Positions 52,475 to 61,250 of a DNA stretch of 64,000 nucleotides are shown piece by piece. Made by a program: the position numbers and the translations under genes. Position 1 is the first letter of the stretch. Each line of letters starts with the position of its first letter. The notes below the pieces were generated by a model. That model was not told the origin of the DNA. It made no database searches and saw nothing but the letters and a program-made list of their open reading frames with translations. The stretch comes from an uncultured Bacteroidales bacterium (lineage in GTDB: Bacteria > Bacteroidota > Bacteroidia > Bacteroidales > Bacteroidaceae), in contig CALDKD010000110.1 in NCBI GenBank assembly GCA_937898885.1, positions 1 to 64,000 on the forward strand, written 5' to 3'.

Positions 52475-53315
52475 CCAACTCCACGCCGTACTTCTCCAGC
52501 TTATGCTGGATATTGATGAGTTCTGCCGCAGGCACGGAATACGCTATTCCCTCTCCTCCGGCACGATGTTGGGCGCAGTGCGCCATCACGGCTTTATACC
52601 GTGGGACGATGATGTGGATTTGTTTATGCCCCGACCTGACTCTGAGAGATTCGTGGCTCTGTACAACGACTGGCATCAGGACAGTCCCTATAAATGCTCG
52701 TATGGAGGCAATCTTCCTGAATATATCAATAGAACGGCCTGGATAAAAATCATTGATACCCGCACATCAATCAAGGAGCGTGACGGCTCTGTCGGCGACA
52801 TAGGAGTGAGCATTGATATTTTTCCGGTTGACGGTACTCCGTCAGACCCGGTGCTCCGTGACAAGTTCGCACGGAAAAGCAGCAGCTTGTGCCACAGACT
52901 GTTCCTGAGCAGCAGGAAATTGTTCCCGTTGTCAACTCATATTCCATTGCTGGCGCATTTGAGCGCTTTGCGCCATAGTCCGGAATGGTGGTTTGAGAAA
53001 GCCACCGGTTATATGACACAATACAAGTTTGAGGAGAGCGAGTATGTGTGGGCTGTATGCGAGCGGTATGAGCTTGAGTTCCCTGTTGAGCGCGAGACTT
53101 TCAACAGAATGATAATGATGGACTTTGAGGGCCACAAGTTTCCGGTCTTCGATAAATACGATGAGTATATGACTCTTCAATATGGAGATTATATGACTCC
53201 GCCGCCAGAGAGTAAGCGCGTATGCCACTTTGCCGATACATTCTGGAATGAGGATGTACTGCCTGAATGGCTGTTGGCTGTTAACTGTTGGCCGTTGGCG
53301 AGTCATCAGGATTGA
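52455..53315 (+). CDS. LicD-family phosphotransferase, copy 2
   Basis: 286 residues. The motif GIRYSLSSGTMLGAVRHHGFIPWDDDVDLFMP (about residues 26-57) parallels copy 1. DIGVSIDIFPVDGTP and MDFEGHKFPVFDKYDEYMTLQYGDYMTPPPES follow. The last 15 residues (LLAVNCWPLASHQD) are coded by a repetitive TGTTGGC-rich stretch and probably are not conserved. The protein likely adds a phospho-alcohol group to the glycan built by the two upstream transferases. It ends the coupled three-gene unit. Confidence 0.9.
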   Translation: MTKLNLDQLHAVLLQLMLDIDEFCRRHGIRYSLSSGTMLGAVRHHGFIPWDDDVDLFMPRPDSERFVALYNDWHQDSPYKCSYGGNLPEYINRTAWIKIIDTRTSIKERDGSVGDIGVSIDIFPVDGTPSDPVLRDKFARKSSSLCHRLFLSSRKLFPLSTHIPLLAHLSALRHSPEWWFEKATGYMTQYKFEESEYVWAVCERYELEFPVERETFNRMIMMDFEGHKFPVFDKYDEYMTLQYGDYMTPPPESKRVCHFADTFWNEDVLPEWLLAVNCWPLASHQD

Positions 53316-53340
53316 AAGCCAACAGCCAATTGCCAAAGTA

Positions 53341-53362
53341 TTTTCGTTTCGCGAAACGAAAA
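53341..53362. repeat. Perfect 22-bp palindrome
   Basis: TTTTCGTTTCG and CGAAACGAAAA are exact reverse complements with no spacer. It lies between LicD copy 2 and the ffh promoter, beside the candidate -33 TTTG (53363-53366). It may be a terminator or an operator. The half-site TTTCGTTTC recurs at 35177-35257. Confidence 0.8.
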
Positions 53363-53386
53363 TTTGATAATCCGCGTCAATTGCAC

Positions 53387-53394
53387 TAATTTTG
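53387..53394 (+). promoter_or_regulatory. -7 box of ffh with a matching -33 element
   Basis: TAATTTTG followed by CG, with TTTG at 53363-53366, 20 nt upstream; 29 nt before ATG 53423. One of the best full promoters in the window. Confidence 0.7.
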
Positions 53395-53422
53395 CGGATT
53401 ATAATTCAAAACACAGCATATT

Positions 53423-54748
53423 ATGTTTGAGAATCTATCGGAAAGACTCGAGAAGTCATTCAAGATATTGAAAGGTGAGGGCAAGATTACCGAGGTAAAC
53501 GTAGCTGAGACTCTGAAGGATGTGCGCAAGGCCTTGCTGGATGCCGATGTCAACTACAAGGTGGCAAAGCAATTTACCGACACTGTCAAGGAAAAGGCTC
53601 TTGGTATGGACGTGCTTACATCCGTCCGTCCCGGTCAGCTGATGGTAAAGGTGGTGCACGACGAGCTGGCTCTTCTGATGGGCGGCCAGGCTGTCGATAT
53701 TGACGTGAAAGGGCATCCTGCCATTATCCTGATGGCTGGTCTTCAAGGCTCTGGAAAGACTACTTTCAGCGCCAAGCTTGCAAATATGCTGAAGAGCAAG
53801 CGTTATAAGAAACCGCTTCTGGCAGCCTGCGACATATATCGTCCCGCAGCTATTGATCAGCTGTGCGTCCTTGGAGAGCAGATAAGTGTGCCGGTATATT
53901 CCGAGCCTGAGAATAAGAATGCCGTACAGATAGCGCAGAATGCCATTAAGGAGGCACGTGCCAAAGGCAACGATGTGGTAATCATAGATACCGCAGGCCG
54001 TCTTGCCATTGACGAGATGATGATGCAGGAGATAGCCGCCATCAAGGAGGCTGTATCTCCGAACGAGATTCTCTTTGTGGTTGACTCAATGACCGGTCAG
54101 GATGCCGTCAATACAGCCCGCGAGTTCAACGAGCGTCTGGATTTTACAGGCGTTATCCTTACAAAACTGGATGGCGATACCCGTGGCGGTGCCGCTCTGA
54201 GTATCCGCACTGTTGTTGACAAGCCTATCAAATTCATAGGTACAGGCGAGAAGATGGATGCCTTCGATGTATTCCATCCGGCCCGTATGGCTGACCGAAT
54301 CCTTGGCATGGGCGATATCGTATCCTTCGTAGAGCGCGCGCAGCAGAACTTCGATGAGGAGGAGGCTAAGCGCCTGCAGCGTAAGATGGCCCGCAACAAG
54401 TTCGATTTCAACGATTTCCGCGACCAGATAGCCCAGATCAAGAAAATGGGAAATCTGAAGGACATAATAGGTATGATTCCCGGACTAGGCAAGGCTGTCA
54501 AGGACATTGACATCAACGATGACGCGTTCAAGGGCATTGAGGCAATGATAAACTCAATGACTCCTCAGGAGCGCAGCAATCCCGACTTGCTTGACAAGAG
54601 TCCCTCGCGTCGTGCCAGAATTGCAAAAGGCTGCGGTCAGTCATTGCCTGAGGTTAACCGTATGCTCAAGCAGTTTGCTGAGACAAGAAAGGTTATGAAG
54701 GGCGTGGCCGGTGCGAAATTTCCTATGATGCCGGGTAGAATGAAGTAA
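53423..54748 (+). CDS. ffh: Signal recognition particle protein Ffh
   Basis: 441 residues. The N domain (1-90) is followed by the G domain with GLQGSGKTTFSAKLA (G1), DTAGRLAIDEMM (G3), TKLDGDTRGGAA (G4) and FIGTGEKMDAFD. The Met-rich M domain binds 4.5S RNA and signal peptides (about 325-441, ending KFPMMPGRMK). It targets membrane and exported proteins to FtsY/SecYEG. Followed by folD after 19 nt. Confidence 0.97.
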   Translation: MFENLSERLEKSFKILKGEGKITEVNVAETLKDVRKALLDADVNYKVAKQFTDTVKEKALGMDVLTSVRPGQLMVKVVHDELALLMGGQAVDIDVKGHPAIILMAGLQGSGKTTFSAKLANMLKSKRYKKPLLAACDIYRPAAIDQLCVLGEQISVPVYSEPENKNAVQIAQNAIKEARAKGNDVVIIDTAGRLAIDEMMMQEIAAIKEAVSPNEILFVVDSMTGQDAVNTAREFNERLDFTGVILTKLDGDTRGGAALSIRTVVDKPIKFIGTGEKMDAFDVFHPARMADRILGMGDIVSFVERAQQNFDEEEAKRLQRKMARNKFDFNDFRDQIAQIKKMGNLKDIIGMIPGLGKAVKDIDINDDAFKGIEAMINSMTPQERSNPDLLDKSPSRRARIAKGCGQSLPEVNRMLKQFAETRKVMKGVAGAKFPMMPGRMK

Positions 54749-54767
54749 ATCAGATAATAATAAGAAT

Positions 54768-55649
54768 ATGCAGATTATTGACGGAAAGGCTGTAAGCACC
54801 CATATTAAGCAGGAAATAGCGGCCGAGGTTGAGAGAATGGTGGCAGAGGGTCGTAAGCGCCCGCATCTGGCGGCAGTGCTCGTGGGACACGACGGTGGAA
54901 GCGAGACATACGTGGCCAACAAGGTTAAGTCGTGCGAGGAGTGCGGCTTCAAGTCAACTCTGATCCGCTTTGAGGATGATATCACCGAGGAGACTCTTCT
55001 TGAGCAGGTCCGCAAGCTTAACAAGGATGATGATGTTGACGGATTCATCGTGCAGCTGCCTCTTCCAAAACACATCAATGAGCAGCATATCATCGAGGCC
55101 ATTGATTATCGCAAGGATGTTGATGGCTTTCATCCAATCAACGTGGGCCGTATGAACATCGGTCTGCCTTGCTTCGTGTCTGCCACGCCTAACGGTATTC
55201 TGGAGCTTCTCCGTCGCTACAATATTGAGACAAAGGGCAAGAAGTGTGTAGTGCTTGGCCGTAGTAACATCGTAGGGAAACCTATGGCATCTCTTCTTAT
55301 GCAGAAAGCGTATCCCGGTGACTGTACCGTTACCGTATGCCACAGCCATACAAATAATATAAAAGAGGAGTGCCTTGCCGCAGATATTATTGTGGCTGCC
55401 ATGGGACAGCCTGGGTTTGTAACCGGTGATATGGTGAAGGAGGGTGCCGTAGTGATTGATGTAGGTACCACACGTGTTCCGGATGCGACCCGTAAGTCCG
55501 GATTTCGCCTATGCGGTGATGTCTGCTTTGATGAGGTGGCTCCCAAGTGCAGCTTTATCACTCCTGTTCCAGGCGGTGTGGGACCGATGACAATATGCTC
55601 GCTGATGAAGAACACTCTGCTTGCGGGCAAGAAGGTTATTTACGGATAA
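54768..55649 (+). CDS. folD: Methylenetetrahydrofolate dehydrogenase/cyclohydrolase
   Basis: 293 residues, full length. It converts 5,10-methylene-THF to 10-formyl-THF. Motifs: VGHDGGSETYVANKVKSCEECG with the catalytic Lys in the YxxxK region, VQLPLPKHINEQ, DGFHPINVGRM, VVLGRSNIVGKPMA (NADP site) and PVPGGVGPMTICSLMKNT. It provides formyl units for purine synthesis and initiator tRNA. It shares a probable transcript with ffh. Confidence 0.96.
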   Translation: MQIIDGKAVSTHIKQEIAAEVERMVAEGRKRPHLAAVLVGHDGGSETYVANKVKSCEECGFKSTLIRFEDDITEETLLEQVRKLNKDDDVDGFIVQLPLPKHINEQHIIEAIDYRKDVDGFHPINVGRMNIGLPCFVSATPNGILELLRRYNIETKGKKCVVLGRSNIVGKPMASLLMQKAYPGDCTVTVCHSHTNNIKEECLAADIIVAAMGQPGFVTGDMVKEGAVVIDVGTTRVPDATRKSGFRLCGDVCFDEVAPKCSFITPVPGGVGPMTICSLMKNTLLAGKKVIYG

Positions 55650-55723
55650 CCGCAAAAGCTGAAAAGTTTTCAACAATTGTGAAAATTCCTTTAAAATTGC
55701 TTTAGGGCTTAGCAATGCCTTTT

Positions 55724-55731
55724 TAAATTTG
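55724..55731 (+). promoter_or_regulatory. -7 box of the nucleobase transport genes
   Basis: TAAATTTG, a perfect TAnnTTTG match, 36 nt before ATG 55767. It probably serves the UraA-like, DUF5020 and AzgA-like genes together. Confidence 0.6.
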
Positions 55732-55766
55732 TTGCTTAATGAACAAATATTATATTATTTTCAGAT

Positions 55767-57155
55767 ATGAGCAACGAATTGGAAAGCGGGCAGGCTATAT
55801 ATGATGCCCGTACATTAGGTAAGGGAAAGATGCTGGTGCTTGGCTTCCAGCATATGTTCGCAATGTTCGGCGCCACTGTGCTGGTGCCTCTCATCACAGG
55901 ATTGTCAGTATCTGTCACACTGCTCTTCGCCGGTGTGGGTACGCTGATTTTTCATTTCGTCACAAAGATGAAGGTGCCTGCGTTCCTGGGCTCCTCATTC
56001 GCGTTCCTCGGTGGCTATGCCGCAGTCAAGGAGATTGGAGTAGGATTGGGATACACTGACACACAGGCTCTGAGCTATGCCTGTATCGGCGTATTCTGCG
56101 CAGGACTGATCTATTTCCTTCTGTCACTTCTTTTCAAAGTGTATGGCGTGCGTAAGGTGATGCGCTATTTCCCGCCTGTGGTTACCGGTCCTATCATCAT
56201 CGCCATCGGACTTACACTGTCAGGAAGCGCAATCAACAACTGCCAGTCAAACTGGTGGATTGCTATTCTGGCCATTGCCATAATCATTGTCTGCAATGTG
56301 TTCGGTAAGGGAATGATAAAGATTATACCTATTATATTAGGTGTCATTGGCTCATATATTGTGGCAGCCTGCTTCGGACAGGTGGATTTCACGTCTGTCA
56401 GGGAGGCAAGCTGGGTAGGATTCCCCATTGTCTGGCAGAATACGGCATTCGCGGTCTTTGAGGATCCAAACTGGTCACTTATCGGTACATCAATCCTGGC
56501 CATCATTCCTATCTCGGCTGCTACTATGATTGAGCATCTGGGTGACGTCGCCGCTATATCCTCAACCTGCAACCGTAACTTCATTGTTGATCCGGGTATC
56601 AACCGCACTCTGTTTGGAGACGGACTTGCCACTGCTCTGGCTGCCATGTTCGGTGCTCCGGCAAACACTACATACGGTGAGAATACAGGTGTTCTTAACC
56701 TTACAAAGGTATATGACCCGCGCGTGGTGCGTATCGCAGCCGTGCTTGCCATTATCTTCTCGTTCTGCCCGAAATTCGCTATGCTGGTTTACAGTATGCC
56801 TACGGCTACAGTAGGCGGCGTGTCTCTGGTGCTTTACGGTATGATATCCGCTGTAGGTGTGCGTAACCTTGTGGAGAATCAGGTGGACCTCACCAAGAAC
56901 CGCAACCTGCTTATCGCGGCTCTGATTCTTGTTCTGGCCATCGGCGTTCAGTACGGAACTGCGGGCAGTGCCATTCAGATTGGCAAGGTTGCTTTGTCTG
57001 GTCTTGCAGTGGCTGCTCTCAGCGGTATTCTGCTCAACGCTATTCTGCCGGGCAACGACTTCAAGATGACATTCGACTATACAAGCGGCAAGCGCAGTGA
57101 GTCCGATACCAAGAATATGGACGAGTCATTCAAGGTTCCAATTCACAAAGATTGA
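55767..57155 (+). CDS. UraA-like NCS2 nucleobase permease
   Basis: 462 residues with 12-14 hydrophobic spans. LVLGFQHMFAMFGATVLVPLITG at the start and the central IPISAATMIEHLGDVAAIS, holding the conserved Glu, are typical of uracil/xanthine permeases. GDGLATALAAMFGAPANTTYGENTGV adds a second transport motif. The pattern favours uracil, with xanthine an alternative. It imports nucleobase with protons. It is followed after 37 nt by the Tsx-like outer-membrane protein and then by a second NCS2 permease. Confidence 0.9.
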   Translation: MSNELESGQAIYDARTLGKGKMLVLGFQHMFAMFGATVLVPLITGLSVSVTLLFAGVGTLIFHFVTKMKVPAFLGSSFAFLGGYAAVKEIGVGLGYTDTQALSYACIGVFCAGLIYFLLSLLFKVYGVRKVMRYFPPVVTGPIIIAIGLTLSGSAINNCQSNWWIAILAIAIIIVCNVFGKGMIKIIPIILGVIGSYIVAACFGQVDFTSVREASWVGFPIVWQNTAFAVFEDPNWSLIGTSILAIIPISAATMIEHLGDVAAISSTCNRNFIVDPGINRTLFGDGLATALAAMFGAPANTTYGENTGVLNLTKVYDPRVVRIAAVLAIIFSFCPKFAMLVYSMPTATVGGVSLVLYGMISAVGVRNLVENQVDLTKNRNLLIAALILVLAIGVQYGTAGSAIQIGKVALSGLAVAALSGILLNAILPGNDFKMTFDYTSGKRSESDTKNMDESFKVPIHKD

Positions 57156-57192
57156 TAATTCACTATTTATTAATAATTAACTATCAGACAAA

Positions 57193-57930
57193 ATGAAAAA
57201 GTTATTTGCATTCGCAGGACTCAGCCTGCTTACCATCGGAGCTTTCGCACAGACAAATCTTCAGGTTTTCTACGATTTCGGTGATGGTCGTAAGCACGTG
57301 ACAACCACACTTGAGGGCTACTACGGTGACAACTGGGGCGACACATTCTTCTTTATTGACTATGATTTCTCAACTAAGGAAATGAGAGACAGTAATCTTT
57401 TCGGTCCTATGGGCAGCTATATGGAGATTGCACGTGGCCTGAATTTCTGGAAGAACTCATCATTGAAGGACCTGAGCGCGCACGTTGAGTATAATGGCGG
57501 TATCGGCTTTGGCAGCTGCAACTGGCTGTTCGGTGTGAACTACCTGCTTCACAACGCTGATTTCAGCAATACATTTACATTTGAGTTGATGTACAAGACT
57601 TTCAACGGTGGCTCAACAAGCGACTTCCCTCTGCAGTTCACATTCGTATGGGGTATGCAGGACATCTTCGGTGTTGAGGGACTTCGTTTCAGCGGCTTCG
57701 CTGATATCTGGGGCGAGAACACTTCATACTGGTATGGCCAGGCTAACCCATTGGCTGACAAGGAAGGTAAGTTCATCTTCATCTCAGAGCCACAGCTTTG
57801 GTACAACATCGGCAAGACCTTTGGTTGCGACAATCTGCACATCGGCACAGAGATTGAGCTTTCTGCAAACTTCGCAGGCGTATCCGGCTTCAAGTGCCGT
57901 CCTTGCCTTGGCGCAAAGTGGGTATTCTAA
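57193..57930 (+). CDS. DUF5020 Tsx-like outer-membrane barrel
   Basis: 245 residues with a signal peptide (MKKLFAFAGLSLLTIGAFAQ). The beta-barrel strands begin NLQVFYDFGDGRKHVTTTLEGYYGDNWGDTFFFIDYDF, the pattern shared by Tsx-type nucleoside channels and Bacteroidetes DUF5020 proteins. The last residue is Phe (LGAKWVF), as expected for Bam-folded barrels. It lies between two nucleobase permeases, so an outer-membrane route for nucleosides or bases is a reasonable inference. Confidence 0.8.
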   Translation: MKKLFAFAGLSLLTIGAFAQTNLQVFYDFGDGRKHVTTTLEGYYGDNWGDTFFFIDYDFSTKEMRDSNLFGPMGSYMEIARGLNFWKNSSLKDLSAHVEYNGGIGFGSCNWLFGVNYLLHNADFSNTFTFELMYKTFNGGSTSDFPLQFTFVWGMQDIFGVEGLRFSGFADIWGENTSYWYGQANPLADKEGKFIFISEPQLWYNIGKTFGCDNLHIGTEIELSANFAGVSGFKCRPCLGAKWVF

Positions 57931-57960
57931 TAAAAGACTATTCATAATATAATAATAGGT

Positions 57961-59298
57961 ATGTCTAATTTATTAGCTAAATGTTTCGGCTTTGATGAGT
58001 CAAAGCACGAGGTCCGTACTGAGGTTGTGGCTGGTATTACCACATTCCTTACTATGGCATACATTCTGGCTGTAAACCCGTCTATCTTCAGCGCTCTTGA
58101 CGGAATGCCAAACGGCGCAGTGTTTACGGCTACCGCACTTGCAGCTTTCATCGCCACAATGGTGATGGCTTTCCACGCAAAGAAGCCATTCGCTCTTGCT
58201 CCTGGTATGGGCTTGAATGCATTCTTCGTATTCACCGTATGCTTTGGAATGGGCTACAGCTGGCAGTTCGCTCTTACTGCTGTACTTATTGAGGGTGTCA
58301 TCTTCATCATCCTTACCGTAACCAAGGTTCGTCAGTGGATTATTGATGCAATCCCGATGTCCCTGAAGCACGCCATCGGCGCCGGTATCGGTCTGTTCAT
58401 TGCCTTTATCGGTATGCAGAACGCCGGACTTATTGTAGATAACGAATCTACTCTTGTAGGTCTTGGTGACCTTTGCCACGGCAGCGGTCTGCTGGCAGTA
58501 ATAGGTCTGGTAATCTCCTGCTCACTTGTCATGCTTCACGTACGTGGCGGTATCCTTCTGGGTATTCTTATCACAACCGTAATCGGTATTTTCATCAAGG
58601 ATCCGGCTACAGGTGCCGCTCTTACCTCATTCAATGGTATTGTGGGTACTCCTCCAAGTGTAGCGCCTATTTTCTGCCAGTTCCAGTTTGATAAGATATT
58701 CTCACTTGATATGCTGGTCGTTGTGTTCACATTCCTCTTTATTGATATGTTCGACACAATGGGCACAGTAGTAGGTGTATCACAGAAGGCCGGCTTCGTA
58801 GATGAGGAAGGTCACGTTGACGGTATCGACAAGATCTTTATGGCCGATGCTATCGGTACTGTGGCAGGTGCTTGCCTTGGTACCTCAACAACCACTACAT
58901 ACGTAGAGAGCTCCGCAGGTGTCGGCGCAGGTGGCCGTACAGGACTTACCGCTTTCAGCGCGGCAATCTGCTTCGGTCTGGCATTGTTCTTCTCTCCGAT
59001 ATTCCTGGCTATCCCAAGCTCGGCTACTGCTCCGTCACTTATCATCGTAGGTATGATGATGATGCAGCCTGTAACCAAGATCACCTGGACTGACTATCGC
59101 GAGTCTATTCCTGCATTCCTTACCGTTCTTCTGATGCCTGTCGCATACAGCATCTCCGACGGCATTCTGATTGGTATGATCGCATACGTTGCTCTTAACG
59201 GTATCTCCGGTATCTTTGACCGCAAGTTCTTGAAGAAGATCACTCCGACAATGTGGGTACTGGCAATATTGTTCATAGCCAAGTATATTTTCCTATAG
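57961..59298 (+). CDS. AzgA-like NCS2 purine permease
   Basis: 445 residues, about 12-14 spans. TEVVAGITTFLTMAYILAVNP at the start, ALAPGMGLNAFFVFTVCFGMGYSW, and GTSTTTTYVESSAGVGAGGRTGL are signature segments of AzgA-type guanine/hypoxanthine permeases (GhxP/PbuG group). It imports purine bases for salvage by Hpt, encoded 1.4 kb downstream. It is followed by a strong intrinsic terminator. Confidence 0.92.
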   Translation: MSNLLAKCFGFDESKHEVRTEVVAGITTFLTMAYILAVNPSIFSALDGMPNGAVFTATALAAFIATMVMAFHAKKPFALAPGMGLNAFFVFTVCFGMGYSWQFALTAVLIEGVIFIILTVTKVRQWIIDAIPMSLKHAIGAGIGLFIAFIGMQNAGLIVDNESTLVGLGDLCHGSGLLAVIGLVISCSLVMLHVRGGILLGILITTVIGIFIKDPATGAALTSFNGIVGTPPSVAPIFCQFQFDKIFSLDMLVVVFTFLFIDMFDTMGTVVGVSQKAGFVDEEGHVDGIDKIFMADAIGTVAGACLGTSTTTTYVESSAGVGAGGRTGLTAFSAAICFGLALFFSPIFLAIPSSATAPSLIIVGMMMMQPVTKITWTDYRESIPAFLTVLLMPVAYSISDGILIGMIAYVALNGISGIFDRKFLKKITPTMWVLAILFIAKYIFL

Positions 59299-59322
59299 GA
59301 CTATTTTCAAGTAGTCCGGTAA

Positions 59323-59358
59323 AAAAAGCCGGCGGGATGCAAACCCCGCCGGCTTTTT
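59323..59358 (+). terminator. Intrinsic terminator of the nucleobase transport genes
   Basis: AAAAAGCCGGCGGG and CCCGCCGGCTTTTT form a 14-bp stem with an 8-nt loop and a T-run; the flanking A-run makes it bidirectional. Confidence 0.92.
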
Positions 59359-59463
59359 CAGTAATTCAAGTTTCGCAAGTTACAAATTACTGTCATTCAA
59401 GGATCATCATGGCGAAACCTGAATAATGCTATCCTAGTATGACTTCAGTTGGTAATTTCTTTC

Positions 59464-60525
59464 TCACTTGTCGCTCTCAATGCTGAGAATTCCGCCTGTG
59501 GCAGTGTCGAAGATTATCCTGCTGTTGGCAGACTTTGTGAGCAGTGAGGCTGAAAGGGTCTCAATATTGCCAAACTGCGCTATTGCGATATCATCGTCGA
59601 AATAAGTCTGTCTGTTGCTGAAAATCCTTACCGAAGCCCTGCCTGGAACACAATATCTTATGCTGTTGTCCTTTTTTGAGCCCTTCTTGTCTGCTGTAAC
59701 GCCTGCATTAGGAAGCGTGTTCTGGCTCACTACACTGATATATACGGGCGCTCCTGCCAGATTCAGAGAGTCAACGACACCAAGTTTGTCGGATATGCGG
59801 AAAAGCACCTTGTTCTTCTCTGTAGCCTGAGGAGTGTATTCAATCATTGTGGTGCGTGATACTGTCTCGCGGGTACCGGTGAACATCTGCATCAACGCCT
59901 GTTCCTGCATGTTCAGATTGTCAATCATATATTTCAGTGACTCACCGTCAGACGGTATGTACTCAGCCTGTCCGCGTGTTATCTCATTACGGCTCTCGCG
60001 TATGCTGTATATCTCCTGTGCGGTAAGCTCCGCCATTTTTGCAGTGGAGCTGGCCATCAGAATCTCCTCGGTCAGATAGTCGTACGGATTTACTTTTGGC
60101 TGTGGTGCTGCTATCTGTTCCGGCTTTTTCCTTGGGCTTTCCATTCTGGTGTTGATTGCGGATAATATGCCATCCTTTGTGAGCTGGACATTAGGCGCGA
60201 TGCTCTTCCCGTTTACCTGAACTGAATAGACTTTCCCCGGGTCGGGAACACCAGCCGGCATCACTTCGATATTTGTGATTGAACTGCTCTTCTCCTCAGT
60301 ATCTGATACTCCGGTTATTTTCAGATATCGCTCCGCGTAGTGGCTGAATTCTCCGGGCGTGTATTTCCGCTCTTCCACAGTGATAGCTATTCTAAGCGTA
60401 GTCTGGGGCAGAGAATATGTTACTCTGCCGGTTGAGACTCCGGGAGAGTAGGGTACTACGTTGGTTTGTGCGAAGAGCGTCGATGCGGCAATGGCCATGG
60501 TGGCCATCATTATGAGTTTCTTCAT
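59464..60525 (-). CDS. DUF4831 family exported protein
   Basis: 353 residues with a signal peptide (MKKLIMMATMAIAASTLFAQ). The segment TGRVTYSLPQTTLRIAITVEERKYTPGEFSHYAERYLKI is typical of the Bacteroidetes DUF4831 family. RAEYIPSDGE-like and GESLKYMIDNLNMQEQALMQMFTG segments follow. Function unknown; probably periplasmic. It is transcribed alone. A weak -7 box (TAACTTAG, 60545-60552, minus) lies 20 nt before the ATG. Confidence 0.8.
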   Translation of the reverse strand: MKKLIMMATMAIAASTLFAQTNVVPYSPGVSTGRVTYSLPQTTLRIAITVEERKYTPGEFSHYAERYLKITGVSDTEEKSSSITNIEVMPAGVPDPGKVYSVQVNGKSIAPNVQLTKDGILSAINTRMESPRKKPEQIAAPQPKVNPYDYLTEEILMASSTAKMAELTAQEIYSIRESRNEITRGQAEYIPSDGESLKYMIDNLNMQEQALMQMFTGTRETVSRTTMIEYTPQATEKNKVLFRISDKLGVVDSLNLAGAPVYISVVSQNTLPNAGVTADKKGSKKDNSIRYCVPGRASVRIFSNRQTYFDDDIAIAQFGNIETLSASLLTKSANSRIIFDTATGGILSIESDK

Positions 60526-60667
60526 ATTATTCCGTAATTTTCGGCTAAGTTAAGTATTTTGACAGATTCACTTGCCAATTATACTTCGGTTTTGCAAAAA
60601 AGTGCCGTTTTTATAAGGTGTTTTCAATATTGAGCCGTGGTTTGCCTGCGTCGAGATGCTTTTTTAT

Positions 60668-60675
60668 TAAATTTG
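60668..60675 (+). promoter_or_regulatory. -7 box of hpt
   Basis: TAAATTTG followed by CG, 20 nt before ATG 60696; supports that start over the frame's upstream ATG at 60618. Confidence 0.65.
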
Positions 60676-60695
60676 CGATAGTAAATCATCAAGTT

Positions 60696-61241
60696 ATGGA
60701 CAAGATAATTCAAGTAAAGGATAAGTCTTTCAGAATGAGCCTCCCCGAAAAGGATATTCTGGAGCAGGTAAAGAGAGTTGCAGCTGATATCAACCGCGAT
60801 TATGCCGGAAAGAATCCGTTGTTCCTTGGAATATTGAACGGCTCGTTTATGTATGCCGCGGATCTTATGAAGGAGATCACCATACCTTGCCAGATATCAT
60901 TTGTCAAGCTTGCCTCTTACGAGGGCACCGTATCTACCGGTAAAATCCGTGAGGTTATCGGACTGTCAGAGTCAATACAGGGGCGCGACGTAATCATAAT
61001 AGAGGATATCGTTGAGACAGGATACACCATGCAGCGTGCATTGGAGACACTTGGAACACGCGGACCCGCATCTGTCAAGATCAGCGCGCTGTTCTGCAAG
61101 CCTGAGAATCTGAAAGTTGATCTGGGTGACGCTATGAAGTATGTGGCAATGGATATTCCTGATGGTTTCATTGTAGGCTATGGACTGGACTATGATGGCT
61201 ATGGCCGCAATCTCCGTGATATATATACAGTAATAGAATAA
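60696..61241 (+). CDS. hpt: Hypoxanthine phosphoribosyltransferase
   Basis: 181 residues from ATG 60696. The PRPP-binding loop DVIIIEDIVETGYTMQRAL (about residues 94-113), ILNGSFMYAADLMKEI and FVKLASYEGTVSTG (flexible active-site loop) identify the Hpt family. It converts hypoxanthine or guanine plus PRPP to IMP or GMP. It is 9 nt upstream of adk, and together with the AzgA-like permease forms a purine salvage path. Confidence 0.95.
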   Translation: MDKIIQVKDKSFRMSLPEKDILEQVKRVAADINRDYAGKNPLFLGILNGSFMYAADLMKEITIPCQISFVKLASYEGTVSTGKIREVIGLSESIQGRDVIIIEDIVETGYTMQRALETLGTRGPASVKISALFCKPENLKVDLGDAMKYVAMDIPDGFIVGYGLDYDGYGRNLRDIYTVIE

Positions 61242-61250
61242 TTCTCTTGA

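Noticed and set aside
44485..53315. Complete capsule or O-antigen locus
   Set aside because: No Wzx flippase, Wzy polymerase, Wza/Wzc export or initiating transferase is present, and genes are on both strands.
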